Part shown: positions 14,331 to 22,869 of the stretch, piece by piece
Position numbering within the stretch: the stretch's first letter is position 1
Layout of the letters: every line of letters begins with the position of its first letter
IMG/VR virus record: IMGVR_UViG_3300028829_004034
Location: 1 to 29,577 of that record
DNA length: 29,577 bases
Strand: one strand, 5' to 3'
From: a virus
Position numbers and translations under genes: made by a program
Notes under the pieces: generated by a model
Databases searched by the model: none
What the model saw: only the letters and a program-made list of their open reading frames with translations
What the model was told of the DNA's origin: nothing

Positions 14331-16714
14331 GCACGCTTACACTGACCTTATCAGGCGCGAACGGCAATCCGCAAAACTGGACGGATGTTCAAACGCCACT
14401 CAATGAGATACAGACATGGGCCAATACGACCAAGCTATCCTACGTCAACCTACAAGACAATGGCTTACGGCCCGTCAACCTACGCACCTATGATCGGGTT
14501 GAGGCTGTGCGGATCAAGGTGCACAACTCAACGGGAGCAGGGCTTAACGCGAACGACCTAGTCTACTTCTCGGGCACATACAACGATGGCACCGACGACT
14601 ATCCACTGGTGGCTAAGGCGATCTCTACCGCTACCGCCTCAACTAACTACTTTGCGCGAGGTGTGGTGGTCGATGCGATTCTCGACGGAGCCGATGGCAC
14701 AGTAGCGGTCTTCTATGAAATAACGGGCGTAGATACCTCGGGTGGTGCGGTAGGAGATCCGATCTACCTATCGACCACGGCAGGGGGCTGGACGCGCACA
14801 CAGCCTACGGGGGGTCAGTTCTTACAGACGGTAGGCACGATCACTGTAGTGCACGCTAGCACAGGGCGTGTTGTCTGTTCGCTCGGTTCGGTTCCTGAGT
14901 TCCTCACGGGCGGCACCAGCGGCATTGATGCCTCACTGGAAACGCTAACGCTGACGGATGCCCTTGTAGTCGATGGCACTACAGATACCACATCGGGCAC
15001 AACGGGTTCTATTCAAACGGACGGTGGCATAGGCGTTGCTAAGGCGCTCTTCGTTGGCACTACCTCTACGCTGACAGGCGTAACCACGCATGGCGGCAAT
15101 GTAGTCTCCGACACGGACAGCACGGATGACCTTGGGACTTCCAGTGTCCGGTGGGCGAACCTCTATGTGGATTCCGTGGGGGATACAGGGCAAGACCTCA
15201 CGGTAGCAGCCACCACGGTGAACCTCCCATCAGGCCATGTCTTTGACTACAACGCCGCTGATGTGACCCTCACCCACACGGCCAACCACCTGACGATAGC
15301 GGGGGGTGAGTTAATCGCCACGCTGGATGCCACGGCAGTCCTCGCTGATGGCGTAACAGCCACCACGCAGAGTCAGTCAGACGGATCAACTAAGGTCGCT
15401 ACGACTGCCTATGTGGACACGGCGAGTGCAGGGGGTGTCTCCCTCTCAGGTTCCACGAACAACACCATCGCCACGGTCACGGGCGCAGATGCCCTTGCAG
15501 GCGAGGCGAACCTGACATTTGATGGGACTACGCTTGACGTTGTAGGCAACGCTGGCGTAGGCATAGCGAGGACGGATGGAACACTGCACGTTCACACGGC
15601 TACTGCTGGAACTGTTGCGCCTCCCACAACAGCAGATGATCTAATCATTGAAAACAACAATCACGCTGGCCTGTCATTTCTCATGCCTGATGCGAGTCAG
15701 GGCTATTTAAATTATGGATGTCCGTCCAGTAATAGCTTTGCGGTTTTAAACGCATTCTACAATAGCGGATCGCCATATATGAATATGATCGTCAACGCCG
15801 CAGAACGTATGCGTATCGAATCCAGCGGCAACGTGGGGATTGGGACGAGTTCACCGTCATCGTGGGATGCATCAGCAGATCATCTATTAGTCGTGTCTAA
15901 TAGTGCCAATTCATCGGGTGCAGATACGTCTAATCTTGTGCTGGATGTGACATTTGCTACAGCCAACTCTGCTATCATGTTCACTAATGGAGCTAAGGCG
16001 TTTAGCAGTGCAGAGGGGGCTATACAATACGACCACAATACAAACTCTATGCGATTTAGAACCAGCGCAACGGAGCGTATGCAGATTGACTCCAGCGGCA
16101 ACGTGGGGATTGGGACCACGCCAAGCTATGCTTTAGATGTTTCTAAGAACAATGACTCAGGTTACATTGCTAATGTCGATCAAGTTGGAACTGCGACAAA
16201 CTCTCATGTCCTACGCTTAGAATACTCTGGAGCCACTATAGATAATAATAATGGCGTATTCTTGGGATGCTTTGATACTACAACCTCGCGTATGTTCATC
16301 TACTCTGACGGCGATCTTGCCAACCACGACGGCACCTACGGCACTATATCAGATGTCAAATTCAAACAAGATATTCAAGATGCGCGGAGTTATTGGGACG
16401 ATTTAAAGTCTCTCCAATATCGCAAGTTTCGGCATAAGGCAGACGTAGAGGCAGACCCCGATGCACCGTATCGCTTGGGGTTGGTCGCACAGGAGGTTGA
16501 GGCGGTATTCCCTGCCTTAGTGCCTGAGTCTCCCGATCCATTGGTCCCGATAGTGGATGTGGACGGTGAGCTTGTATTGGATGCAGATGGTGAACCTACC
16601 TACGAGGAACAGACGTATCATAAATGGGTTAAGTCGAGCATCATAGAAGGGCCGATCATGGCGAGTGTCGTGCAAGAATTACAGCAGAGGGTCGAGGCAC
16701 TGGAGGCAGTCTAA
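14327..16714 (+). CDS. Tail fibre/spike with C-terminal S74 intramolecular chaperone
   Basis: A 795-aa trimeric-type fibre. The N-terminal ~190 residues, which probably attach to the virion, contain GANGNPQNWTDVQTPLNEIQ and a VVVDAILDGADGTVAVFYEI domain. A long Thr/Gly/Ser-rich beta shaft (about 200-640) carries repeats such as GNVGIGTSSP and GNVGIGTTP, typical of phage fibres. The last ~120 residues are a peptidase S74 chaperone domain: ISDVKFKQDI places Ser675 and Lys680 at the spacing of the family's autocleavage dyad, followed by YRLGLVAQEVEAVFPALV. After trimerisation the domain would release itself before Ser675. The end (QELQQRVEALEAV) is a coiled coil. Expected role is receptor recognition. 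Confidence 0.88.
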   Translation: MSTLTLTLSGANGNPQNWTDVQTPLNEIQTWANTTKLSYVNLQDNGLRPVNLRTYDRVEAVRIKVHNSTGAGLNANDLVYFSGTYNDGTDDYPLVAKAISTATASTNYFARGVVVDAILDGADGTVAVFYEITGVDTSGGAVGDPIYLSTTAGGWTRTQPTGGQFLQTVGTITVVHASTGRVVCSLGSVPEFLTGGTSGIDASLETLTLTDALVVDGTTDTTSGTTGSIQTDGGIGVAKALFVGTTSTLTGVTTHGGNVVSDTDSTDDLGTSSVRWANLYVDSVGDTGQDLTVAATTVNLPSGHVFDYNAADVTLTHTANHLTIAGGELIATLDATAVLADGVTATTQSQSDGSTKVATTAYVDTASAGGVSLSGSTNNTIATVTGADALAGEANLTFDGTTLDVVGNAGVGIARTDGTLHVHTATAGTVAPPTTADDLIIENNNHAGLSFLMPDASQGYLNYGCPSSNSFAVLNAFYNSGSPYMNMIVNAAERMRIESSGNVGIGTSSPSSWDASADHLLVVSNSANSSGADTSNLVLDVTFATANSAIMFTNGAKAFSSAEGAIQYDHNTNSMRFRTSATERMQIDSSGNVGIGTTPSYALDVSKNNDSGYIANVDQVGTATNSHVLRLEYSGATIDNNNGVFLGCFDTTTSRMFIYSDGDLANHDGTYGTISDVKFKQDIQDARSYWDDLKSLQYRKFRHKADVEADPDAPYRLGLVAQEVEAVFPALVPESPDPLVPIVDVDGELVLDADGEPTYEEQTYHKWVKSSIIEGPIMASVVQELQQRVEALEAV
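15821..16116 (+). repeat. 26-bp perfect direct repeat inside the fibre gene
   Basis: The same 26-bp run occurs at 15821-15846 and 16091-16116, 270 bp (90 codons) apart in the same reading frame. It encodes the SSGNVGIGT shaft repeat. Flanking codons differ in sequence but keep similar residues, so the unit looks like an old duplication kept identical only at the core, or a site of recombinational exchange between fibres. Confidence 0.85.
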
Positions 16715-16782
16715 TGCCTATCCTAATGCTACTCAAGATGCTCAAGATCGCAGTAACCATTCGCGTCAAGCTTGGCGCCTAA
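16714..16782 (+). CDS. 22-aa amphipathic cationic microprotein
   Basis: A 22-codon frame whose ATG shares its A with the fibre stop (TAATG). GGAGG lies 7 nt upstream, one of the stronger ribosome sites here. The peptide begins MPILMLLKMLKIAVTI and ends RVKLGA: hydrophobic with regularly spaced Lys/Arg and no acidic residue, so a helix or membrane-active peptide is plausible. It is followed within 15 nt by the next gene of the small-gene cluster. At this length only the start context supports it. It may instead be a leader that couples translation of the downstream genes. Confidence 0.4.
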   Translation: MPILMLLKMLKIAVTIRVKLGA

Positions 16783-16797
16783 ACGAAGGGACCCGTT

Positions 16798-16998
16798 ATG
16801 ACTGAAGAGACTGAAGCGCCTACAAACAATGATAAGCTCATTGCCGCACTAACCGCTGAACGAGATAAGCGTGCGGAACAACTGCTCAACAACGATGCAC
16901 ATTGGTCGCGGCTCGCAGGTGCAGTAGATGCGCTGAGTGGCCGCTACTCGGTAACAGAGGATGCTAACAATGAAGGAAATCAAAAGGCTGTGGGGTAA
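16798..16998 (+). CDS. 66-aa helical protein, unknown
   Basis: A 66-aa polar protein that reads as a helix from about residue 10 to 45 (DKLIAALTAERDKRAEQLLN, then a second amphipathic part). The tail is acidic and flexible. AAGGGA precedes the ATG. Its 3' end overlaps the next small gene by 29 nt. Small helical proteins in this place, between fibre and lysis-type genes, are common in phages but without known function. No family is recognised. Confidence 0.6.
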   Translation: MTEETEAPTNNDKLIAALTAERDKRAEQLLNNDAHWSRLAGAVDALSGRYSVTEDANNEGNQKAVG

Positions 16999-17140
16999 GC
17001 TGGGACCGAAGCACAAGAAGTCTGCTAAGATAGGGGCAGGGTTTGTGATTGCCTTTCCCTTGATTAAGTGGTTAGGCATGGATACACAACTGGCCAACGA
17101 TGTAGCAGAGTGGGCCTTAACCCTGTTAGGTGCATTATGA
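16970..17140 (+). CDS. 56-aa small membrane protein (lysis-accessory or holin candidate)
   Basis: A 56-codon gene, with AGAGG (16956-16960) 9 nt before ATG 16970. The first ~20 residues are strongly basic (MKEIKRLWGKLGPKHKK). A hydrophobic segment follows (about 18-37, AKIGAGFVIAFPLIKWLG), then a second weakly hydrophobic helix at the C-terminus (AEWALTLLGAL). This arrangement suits a small inner-membrane protein. It overlaps the upstream gene by 29 nt and the next by four bases (ATGA). A pair of tiny membrane proteins after the tail genes is a typical lysis cassette shape, but no endolysin is visible next to it, so holin is only a candidate. Confidence 0.55.
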   Translation: MKEIKRLWGKLGPKHKKSAKIGAGFVIAFPLIKWLGMDTQLANDVAEWALTLLGAL

Positions 17141-17388
17141 GCGATGTGACACAGCCCGTAAATGATCTAGTCCATCTGGTATCGGGTGGGGGTGGTGCGG
17201 TAGGTGGAGCTACGGGATTCTATTTGCTTCAGCGCTTAATGAGCAACGGCAACGGTAATAAGGATGATATTGCTAAGATCGTAGAGACTTCAACTATGAA
17301 CTCATCGAAACTAGAGAGCATAGACAACGGCATACACGAACTCAATGTAACGATGGCAGAGATCAAAGGAGCACTGGCGCGTGGCTGA
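17137..17388 (+). CDS. 83-aa protein with Gly-rich hydrophobic segment (possible holin/pore partner)
   Basis: Taken from ATG 17137, inside the stop of the previous gene (ATGA). An earlier in-frame ATG at 17068 would overprint that gene. Residues 10-35 are Gly-rich and hydrophobic (VSGGGGAVGGATGFYLLQRL), like a glycine-zipper membrane helix. The remainder is a polar helix with heptad-like spacing (IVETSTMNSSKLESIDNGI). The C-terminus overlaps the next gene's GTG. With its neighbour at 16970 it could form a lysis or membrane pair, or it could be a small virion component. There is no family match I can defend. Confidence 0.5.
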   Translation: MSDVTQPVNDLVHLVSGGGGAVGGATGFYLLQRLMSNGNGNKDDIAKIVETSTMNSSKLESIDNGIHELNVTMAEIKGALARG

Positions 17389-17947
17389 TGCAAAGATAAC
17401 GGCTCTAACCGAGCTAACGGATGTAGTCGATGCCGACATGCTGGCGATCGTAGACGATGTGGCAGGCACGCCTATCACGAAGAAGGTGTCTCGCGCCAAC
17501 CTGATCGGTGAGTTCTTTCAGTTCGGGCAGATATATACCGATGCAGGGTCAGGCAGTCAGACGCTCTCGTCGGGCTCATACACGACACTCACGCAGTTCG
17601 ATAGCAATGGTCCATCCTCGTCATTGGTTACACCCGACGCGGCCAACAACAAGATCACCGTCACAGGCACAGGGTTTTACTACGTCACGTTCTCCCTGTC
17701 CTTCTCAGGCACGGGGTCAACCACATGGGAAGGGCATGTATTCTGGAACGGCACCGAGGAAGCGAACATCGCTTTCAAGCGCAGGGTGGGTAGTGGGGGT
17801 GATATTGGTGTGATCGCGGCAGCGGGGATCATTGATGTGACCACAGGAAGCACTGACTTCGATGTGCGGGTGCAGCCCGATGGAGCATCTAAGGATATTG
17901 TAGTGGAAGAAGCACAACTCTGCGTGTTTAGGATCGCGGCGACCTGA
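17381..17947 (+). CDS. C1q/TNF-like fibre or accessory tail protein
   Basis: A 188-aa protein starting at GTG 17381, with AAAGGAG about 9 nt upstream. The N-terminus, ADAKITALTELTDVVDADML then VDDVAGTPITKKVSRANLIG, is a motif common at the start of phage fibre-associated proteins. From about residue 60 to the end it reads as a jelly-roll of C1q/TNF type (GFYYVTFSLSFSGTG, then VFWNGTEEANIAFKRR, DFDVRVQPDG), which usually trimerises. A receptor-binding or fibre-tip role fits its place after the S74 fibre gene. The fold is inferred from the strand pattern; binding target is unknown. Confidence 0.65.
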   Translation: MADAKITALTELTDVVDADMLAIVDDVAGTPITKKVSRANLIGEFFQFGQIYTDAGSGSQTLSSGSYTTLTQFDSNGPSSSLVTPDAANNKITVTGTGFYYVTFSLSFSGTGSTTWEGHVFWNGTEEANIAFKRRVGSGGDIGVIAAAGIIDVTTGSTDFDVRVQPDGASKDIVVEEAQLCVFRIAAT

Positions 17948-18393
17948 TGGCCTTTCTTTTACAGGAAACAGGCGATAAATTACTACAAGAGACAGACGAT
18001 AAGCTCATTGTCAACGAAGAGATACTCGTTCTCAATGGACCGACGATTGAAACGGTCAACCTGTCGCACTCTATTGCCGACCAGAAGATACCGATCCTGA
18101 TGGTGGACGATCACGGCGAAGAGGCGGTTGGCCTAACGTCACCAACGATTGTTGCATCGAAGGCAGGGGCGGCTAGTGCCTCACTGTCTGACGGGACATG
18201 GACGGACCTTGGACAAGGCTTATATACGATCACATTAGATGCGACCGATACGGATACACTGGGCTGGCTCTTCTTGCACATAGAGCATCCCGCCGCTGTG
18301 TTCGGTCATGTCTACGCAGAGGTTGGGGTCGATCCCACAGAGCGTAGGACCGACTATATTCGCACCAGAACACTTCACCGAAGGACCCCTTAA
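17947..18393 (+). CDS. Hypothetical virion-associated beta protein
   Basis: A 148-aa protein whose start shares a base with the upstream TGA (TGATG). The N-terminus holds a doubled unit, LLQETGDK then LLQETDDK, resembling the short leader seen in many phage baseplate or fibre accessory proteins. The central part has strands ending in WTDLGQGLYTITLDATDTDT (about 88-107) and GWLFLHIEHPAAVFGHVYAE (about 109-128), which looks like an Ig-like domain of fibre accessory proteins. Function unknown; a tail-associated role is inferred from position and composition. Confidence 0.6.
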   Translation: MAFLLQETGDKLLQETDDKLIVNEEILVLNGPTIETVNLSHSIADQKIPILMVDDHGEEAVGLTSPTIVASKAGAASASLSDGTWTDLGQGLYTITLDATDTDTLGWLFLHIEHPAAVFGHVYAEVGVDPTERRTDYIRTRTLHRRTP

Positions 18394-18394
18394 A

Positions 18395-18754
18395 ATGGCT
18401 GAGCCGACGCTAGACGAGCGCTTGTATGAGATCAACCTGAGAGAGTTTGAACGATTGCAGAAGCAGTCGTCCCGGCTCCAATCAGAGATCACTGGATACA
18501 TCCAAACCCTTACCTTAGAGGCGCTAGCGGAAGCACAGCTAGACCACGTTAAGGTGGGGATCGATACCGATCACACCGTTGATCAAGTGGAAGGTGTGAT
18601 AAGCGGTCTACGAGATAAGCGCGAGAAGCAACTGCGTGCGGCAAAAGCATCGATCTTTAACTGTTCCAATGACCTCAAGCAACTACACGACCGTCGCAGT
18701 GTGCTGACGGCACAGGCGCAAGAGCTATTGGAACTTGAACAGGAGACAGGATAA
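18395..18754 (+). CDS. 119-aa coiled-coil protein
   Basis: Taken from ATG 18395, one base after the upstream stop, with GAAGGA about 10 nt ahead. Sequence before this start overprints the previous gene. The protein is almost entirely helical with Leu/Arg/Glu heptads (EINLREFERLQKQSSRLQSE about 12-31, DKREKQLRAAKASIFNCSND about 73-92, VLTAQAQELLELEQE at the end). It probably forms a coiled-coil oligomer. It precedes four internal virion genes and its stop overlaps the next ATG (TAATG). It could be an assembly chaperone or a small virion component; no family is recognised. Confidence 0.6.
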   Translation: MAEPTLDERLYEINLREFERLQKQSSRLQSEITGYIQTLTLEALAEAQLDHVKVGIDTDHTVDQVEGVISGLRDKREKQLRAAKASIFNCSNDLKQLHDRRSVLTAQAQELLELEQETG

Positions 18755-19200
18755 TGGCTATAGACCCAGTGACAGGTGCCGCGCTCGTTTCAGGTGGGTT
18801 TAAGATAGGCGGCTCTATCCTAGATCACTTCATGAACAAGGGTGCATCGAAGGCGCAGAACAAAGCGATGAACGAGATGCTCAAGATCGCTCAGTTCCAA
18901 GCTCAGCTTCAGAAGAAGCAAGCGGATATCGATCTGCCCTTTCGAAAGAATCTCTTTGGTGCACTACAGGACCGCACCAACAGGAAGACGCCACGGTTCA
19001 TGCAACGCGACTTCACGCCGAACAACCCACATAGGAATGTGCGACGCGTAGCACCGAAGACGAGTGGGCTTTCACCCGAACTCTTACAGGTGCTCATGAA
19101 CCAGTCTTCACAACCACGCGGCGGCGGTCGGAACATTAGTGGCACGCCACAGAAGATAGGCAATCCTTTGCTGGCTAACCGAGGCTCAACGGGAACATAG
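18754..19200 (+). CDS. Small internal virion protein candidate
   Basis: A 148-aa basic protein. The N-terminus is Gly/Ala/Ile-rich (AALVSGGFKIGGSILDHFM, about 9-27) and could form an amphipathic membrane-seeking helix. The middle is helical and Gln/Lys-rich (FQAQLQKKQADIDL about 48-61) and the C-terminal third is disordered, Arg/Asn/Gly-rich. The order of a Gly-rich start, a helix and a long flexible tail resembles small ejection proteins of podoviruses. It is the first of four genes before the operon end, three of them large, which is where ejection proteins lie in P22-type phages. Assignment is by position and composition. Confidence 0.5.
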   Translation: MAIDPVTGAALVSGGFKIGGSILDHFMNKGASKAQNKAMNEMLKIAQFQAQLQKKQADIDLPFRKNLFGALQDRTNRKTPRFMQRDFTPNNPHRNVRRVAPKTSGLSPELLQVLMNQSSQPRGGGRNISGTPQKIGNPLLANRGSTGT

Positions 19201-19203
19201 ATC

Positions 19204-21840
19204 ATGGCTGAAGAAAACAAGCTCATAGACGAATTTGGAAACGTAGATCAGGAGCTAGAGGCTCTCTTTGCACTGCTCTCTACGCAAGTAGATGATCCTA
19301 ATCAACCTGCGAACCCCTACTACGAACAGATGCAACGGCTTAATGCCGCGCTGAGTGGGGATGATAGTTCTGTTCAGCAGTCTACGGGTGCGTTTGCCGA
19401 TGTGATCAAGGATTGGGGAGCGAGAGCCGCTGACGCTCAAGAGCCCACAGTGATTGATGATGTCGTGTTGACGAGTAATCAAGAGCAACAGGTTCAATTT
19501 GATGAGGTACTTCGTCAACTGAACCTAGCTCTTGGTAATCAGACCAATAGCCCAGAATACTATCAGGGCATTGGTGAGGGCGACGTTACAGGGACTTCTA
19601 CTGAAACAACCACAACCAGCACCTCTGGTGGAACCACGACAACGGGAACCACGAACGGTCTGCCTACTGAGTTTCAGAACTTCCTTACGACCATTCAGCA
19701 ACTATCACCGGGAGTCACCGATGCGCTCGGTGGGTTGGGTGGAATAAGCGATAGCATAGGTGGGATCAGCGATGGGCTGGGCACCTATGGCTTAGGCGGT
19801 GAGCTTGAGAAGCTTCTTGGTCAGGCTGGTGGATTGAGTGATTCGCTCGTAGGTGAAGGGGGCTTAGGTCAGGATATCGGTGGCTTAAGTTCAGCCCTTG
19901 AAGGGCTCTTCGGGGACGCGGAAGGTATAGGCACTGCCTTAGAAGGCATCAACTTCGGTGGACTTGAGGGGCAGGTTAGTGGGCTAGAGCAACGCCTATC
20001 TCAGATACCTGGGCTCGGTGGGCTAGAGCAAGGGATTGGTAGCTTAGAATCGCGCCTTGGCAACCTCTTCAGTGGCATACCCAATGAGCTTGCTAGTCCC
20101 ACGGGAACGAGTGGCTTCAATACAAACAGTCTCATCAGTGGACTCAATGACTTCTTCTCGGGCGATTCGTTTGCAGGGGATGTGAGCAATTACTTCTCGG
20201 GTGATGGTGGTGGTCAGCTTGGTATCCCTGACGGGTTACTCTCTAGCCTTGGTGGAGTAGAGCAGGGCTTAGGCAATGCCTCGCCCCTCATGAGCAACCT
20301 GCTCTCCGAACTGCGAGGCTTTAATCCGAGTGATGGCTTCGCAGATAGCTTGAGCAGTTTCTTCAGTGGAGAATCTAATCCGCTGAAGAATCTTACGGGT
20401 GGAGCGGCGATACCTGACAACTTGAGTGGCTTGCTTTCTGGCTTGACGCAAGAGCTATCGGGCTTCACACCTTCGATAACGAATATCAATAGTGGGCTAG
20501 ACAGTCAGCAGATGGGTCAGATATTCTCTGACCAGCTAACGTCAGGTCGCTTCAATGCCGAACTGCAACAGATGTTTCGTGATTTCCAGCCTGATATCAA
20601 TGCTAGGCTAACGGACTTCTTCGCAGGGCCGAACAACCCACTAGCTAACATTAGTGCAGGTGGTATAAGTAAAGACGACTTGGCGGGTGCGTTCGCAGAG
20701 ATACCGGGCTTTGACAATCTACCCGCGATATCTACGAACTTCAGTGATGTGCTCTCTCAGCTTGATCCGAGCCATTTGTTCGGGGAAAACTTCACTCAGG
20801 GTATTCGGGGCGCCTTGGGCATAGAAGAAGGGCAATCCTTTGAGGGTCTACTGAGTGAGATGCTTGGGAATGGGGGTGGCCTTGGTGGTGTTCAGCCTAC
20901 GGGTTCCTTGCCCATGACGGACGATCAGATTAAAAGCTTCATTGAGCAGACGATTGATGGGTCAGCACAGATCTCTACGGGTGCCGCTCTAGACGCAGGG
21001 GACGTCGGTGGACTGACAGACGACTTTACGCTAGGGGCGGCACAGGATGAGTTCGGTGACTTCATCTTTGACCAAGCGATACTGGATCAGCCAGAGATCA
21101 CAGACTTCTCTGACTTCCTGAAATTCCCCCTTATGGATGGGCTGGTTAATGCCTTGGGCACAGCCAACCCCTTTGATACGCGTAAGCAAGAGCTAACGGC
21201 TGGGCCACAGGCACGCATCGATCAGCACTTCGATGAGGCGCGGGAGAACCTAGAGCATCGCTTTGGTGTCCTTAACAACTTCGGTTCACCAGCGGCGGCG
21301 GCACAGATGCGCAAGCTAGAGAATGACAGGGCGCTAGCTAATCTGGATGTCGATAGTCAGTTTGGTCTACAGGCAGCGCAGTCGGATGAGATGCTACGGC
21401 GCAATCGCTTGAGCGATCTATCCTCGGCACTGGGCTCAGAGTTCAGCCGGACACAGCAGTCGATGAATCAGCAAGCGCAGTTCCAGCAACAGGCCGATCA
21501 GGGACTATCCAACTTTATCGCTCAACAGCAAGCGGCGTACATGGATCCACTCAAGTTCCAAGATGAGGGGTTACGCTTACAGCTTGGTGGGCTTGGCTCT
21601 AGCCTAACGCCTAACGTAGGGGCGGCGACAACGGGGCTAGGTAATATCAGCACAGCGGCGAACAACGCGATGGCATCCAATAGCAACTCTATCGGCAATG
21701 CCGTGGGTGGGTTGGGCGATGCGTTTGGTCAAGCCTTCACGCAGGGGACCCAGCCAGCCGTGCAATCCTTGCCCCAAAATAAACCGCTTACTACTCCCCT
21801 TGGAGTGGCTCAGCCGTTCGGTCAGTATCCAACGCAATAG
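19204..21840 (+). CDS. 878-aa Gly-rich internal/structural virion protein
   Basis: A large protein. Residues ~165-560 are Gly/Leu/Ser-rich with degenerate repeats. One series is LGGL/GGLE units (for example GGISDSIGGISDGLG). Another has four motifs of the type FFSG or FFAG near 317, 330, 386 and 471, two followed by NPL. This region would form a long flexible or helical membrane-active stretch. The C-terminal ~170 residues are helical, Gln-rich and coiled-coil-like (QARIDQHFDEARENLEHRFG, then AQFQQQADQGLSNFIAQQQA). The mix of Gly-rich and Gln-rich helical domains fits an internal virion or DNA-ejection protein. No peptidoglycan-cleaving motif was seen. Name and role are inferred from position and composition. 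Confidence 0.6.
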   Translation: MAEENKLIDEFGNVDQELEALFALLSTQVDDPNQPANPYYEQMQRLNAALSGDDSSVQQSTGAFADVIKDWGARAADAQEPTVIDDVVLTSNQEQQVQFDEVLRQLNLALGNQTNSPEYYQGIGEGDVTGTSTETTTTSTSGGTTTTGTTNGLPTEFQNFLTTIQQLSPGVTDALGGLGGISDSIGGISDGLGTYGLGGELEKLLGQAGGLSDSLVGEGGLGQDIGGLSSALEGLFGDAEGIGTALEGINFGGLEGQVSGLEQRLSQIPGLGGLEQGIGSLESRLGNLFSGIPNELASPTGTSGFNTNSLISGLNDFFSGDSFAGDVSNYFSGDGGGQLGIPDGLLSSLGGVEQGLGNASPLMSNLLSELRGFNPSDGFADSLSSFFSGESNPLKNLTGGAAIPDNLSGLLSGLTQELSGFTPSITNINSGLDSQQMGQIFSDQLTSGRFNAELQQMFRDFQPDINARLTDFFAGPNNPLANISAGGISKDDLAGAFAEIPGFDNLPAISTNFSDVLSQLDPSHLFGENFTQGIRGALGIEEGQSFEGLLSEMLGNGGGLGGVQPTGSLPMTDDQIKSFIEQTIDGSAQISTGAALDAGDVGGLTDDFTLGAAQDEFGDFIFDQAILDQPEITDFSDFLKFPLMDGLVNALGTANPFDTRKQELTAGPQARIDQHFDEARENLEHRFGVLNNFGSPAAAAQMRKLENDRALANLDVDSQFGLQAAQSDEMLRRNRLSDLSSALGSEFSRTQQSMNQQAQFQQQADQGLSNFIAQQQAAYMDPLKFQDEGLRLQLGGLGSSLTPNVGAATTGLGNISTAANNAMASNSNSIGNAVGGLGDAFGQAFTQGTQPAVQSLPQNKPLTTPLGVAQPFGQYPTQ

Positions 21841-21851
21841 GAGCGTAGCAG

Positions 21852-22868
21852 ATGGCAATCAACTTAGGTCAAGGCAGTCCGCTCAAGTCGATCATGAACA
21901 TGCTCGGCCAAGCAGGGGCACAGCATACGGCACAGGCTAACCAGCGAACGAACCTGACCGAGCAGGGGTTCGACATAGCACCGCAAGAGCTACCCGATAA
22001 CCCCTTAGCTAAGATCATGAGCATCCTTGGTGGACCACAGTCTCTTGATGGGCGCGTCACGCCGAACGCTACACACCCTTCTAATGTAGCGCTAGAGAAA
22101 CAGCGCATGGTCAATGAGTCCTTTGCGAACACAGCGCGTCAGCAGAGTGAGACAGCACGGCTAGCGGAAGAAGGTCGACAGAAGAGGCACGTAGAGACGA
22201 TAGCCGCCGATGAGCGCAGAGAGAATAAGCGCGTAGAAGCGGAAGCGAAGAAGCAACAGCGGATCCATCTCAAGGAATTGCGCACAGAGATGATTGAGGC
22301 GCAGAAGTTTATGGCGACCTTAGCGCAGAAGAATCAGCTAACGCCCTCTGAGATGAAGGATGCACTCGACCTGACGACAGAGATCGACAATCGCATCGAA
22401 GGGATCGCGGAAGGCACCATGCAAGATTGGCTATTGCCCGATTTCTTTCCCGGCGGTGAAGAGTTCGTTATTGGCAAGCTAACCGACAAGACAAGCATCT
22501 GGTATAACCCCGGTGCGGCTCGACAGATCGAAGAGCTACAGCGAATGAAATCTGATCTGATGAACACGGTGTCTCAGTTGCCTAAGCTCCGTGGAACGCA
22601 GACAGGAGCAACGAGCAACAACCCTGACCTAGAGATCGAAGAGACACTCGACGTGGTTGCCGATACGCTAAGCCAACAGGCAATGAGCGGGACACAGACC
22701 TCACTCGGTCGTATTGGAGCGCCCGCTAATCTCTTTGGTGGGGGCACTAATAATATAGAAAGCATCTTAGCGAAGCTGGCTAGTCAGAAAGAAGCGCAGG
22801 GACAGCGTGTTATGCAACAGACGATGAGCGGTTTACCGCAACATATGTTGGAAGAAGAGGGGTTCTAG
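21852..22868 (+). CDS. Internal virion protein, helical
   Basis: A 338-aa protein. The N-terminal ~80 residues are disordered. A long charged helix runs from about 80 to 165 (Glu/Arg/Lys heptads such as ARLAEEGRQKRHVETIAADE). A helical region continues to about 235, and a Gln/Thr/Ser-rich tail ends at MLEEEGF. AGGAG lies 8 nt before ATG 21852. It sits between the 878-aa and 1249-aa proteins and is read in the same direction with minimal gaps, so the three probably form one ejection complex. No family is recognised. Confidence 0.6.
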   Translation: MAINLGQGSPLKSIMNMLGQAGAQHTAQANQRTNLTEQGFDIAPQELPDNPLAKIMSILGGPQSLDGRVTPNATHPSNVALEKQRMVNESFANTARQQSETARLAEEGRQKRHVETIAADERRENKRVEAEAKKQQRIHLKELRTEMIEAQKFMATLAQKNQLTPSEMKDALDLTTEIDNRIEGIAEGTMQDWLLPDFFPGGEEFVIGKLTDKTSIWYNPGAARQIEELQRMKSDLMNTVSQLPKLRGTQTGATSNNPDLEIEETLDVVADTLSQQAMSGTQTSLGRIGAPANLFGGGTNNIESILAKLASQKEAQGQRVMQQTMSGLPQHMLEEEGF

Positions 22869-22869
22869 T

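Noticed and set aside
17068-17136. Longer start for the 83-aa Gly-rich protein
   Set aside because: It covers the 56-aa membrane protein in another frame; ATG 17137 gives the usual ATGA overlap.
18308-18394. Longer start for the 119-aa coiled-coil protein
   Set aside because: It overprints the upstream gene; ATG 18395 has a ribosome site and begins right after the stop.
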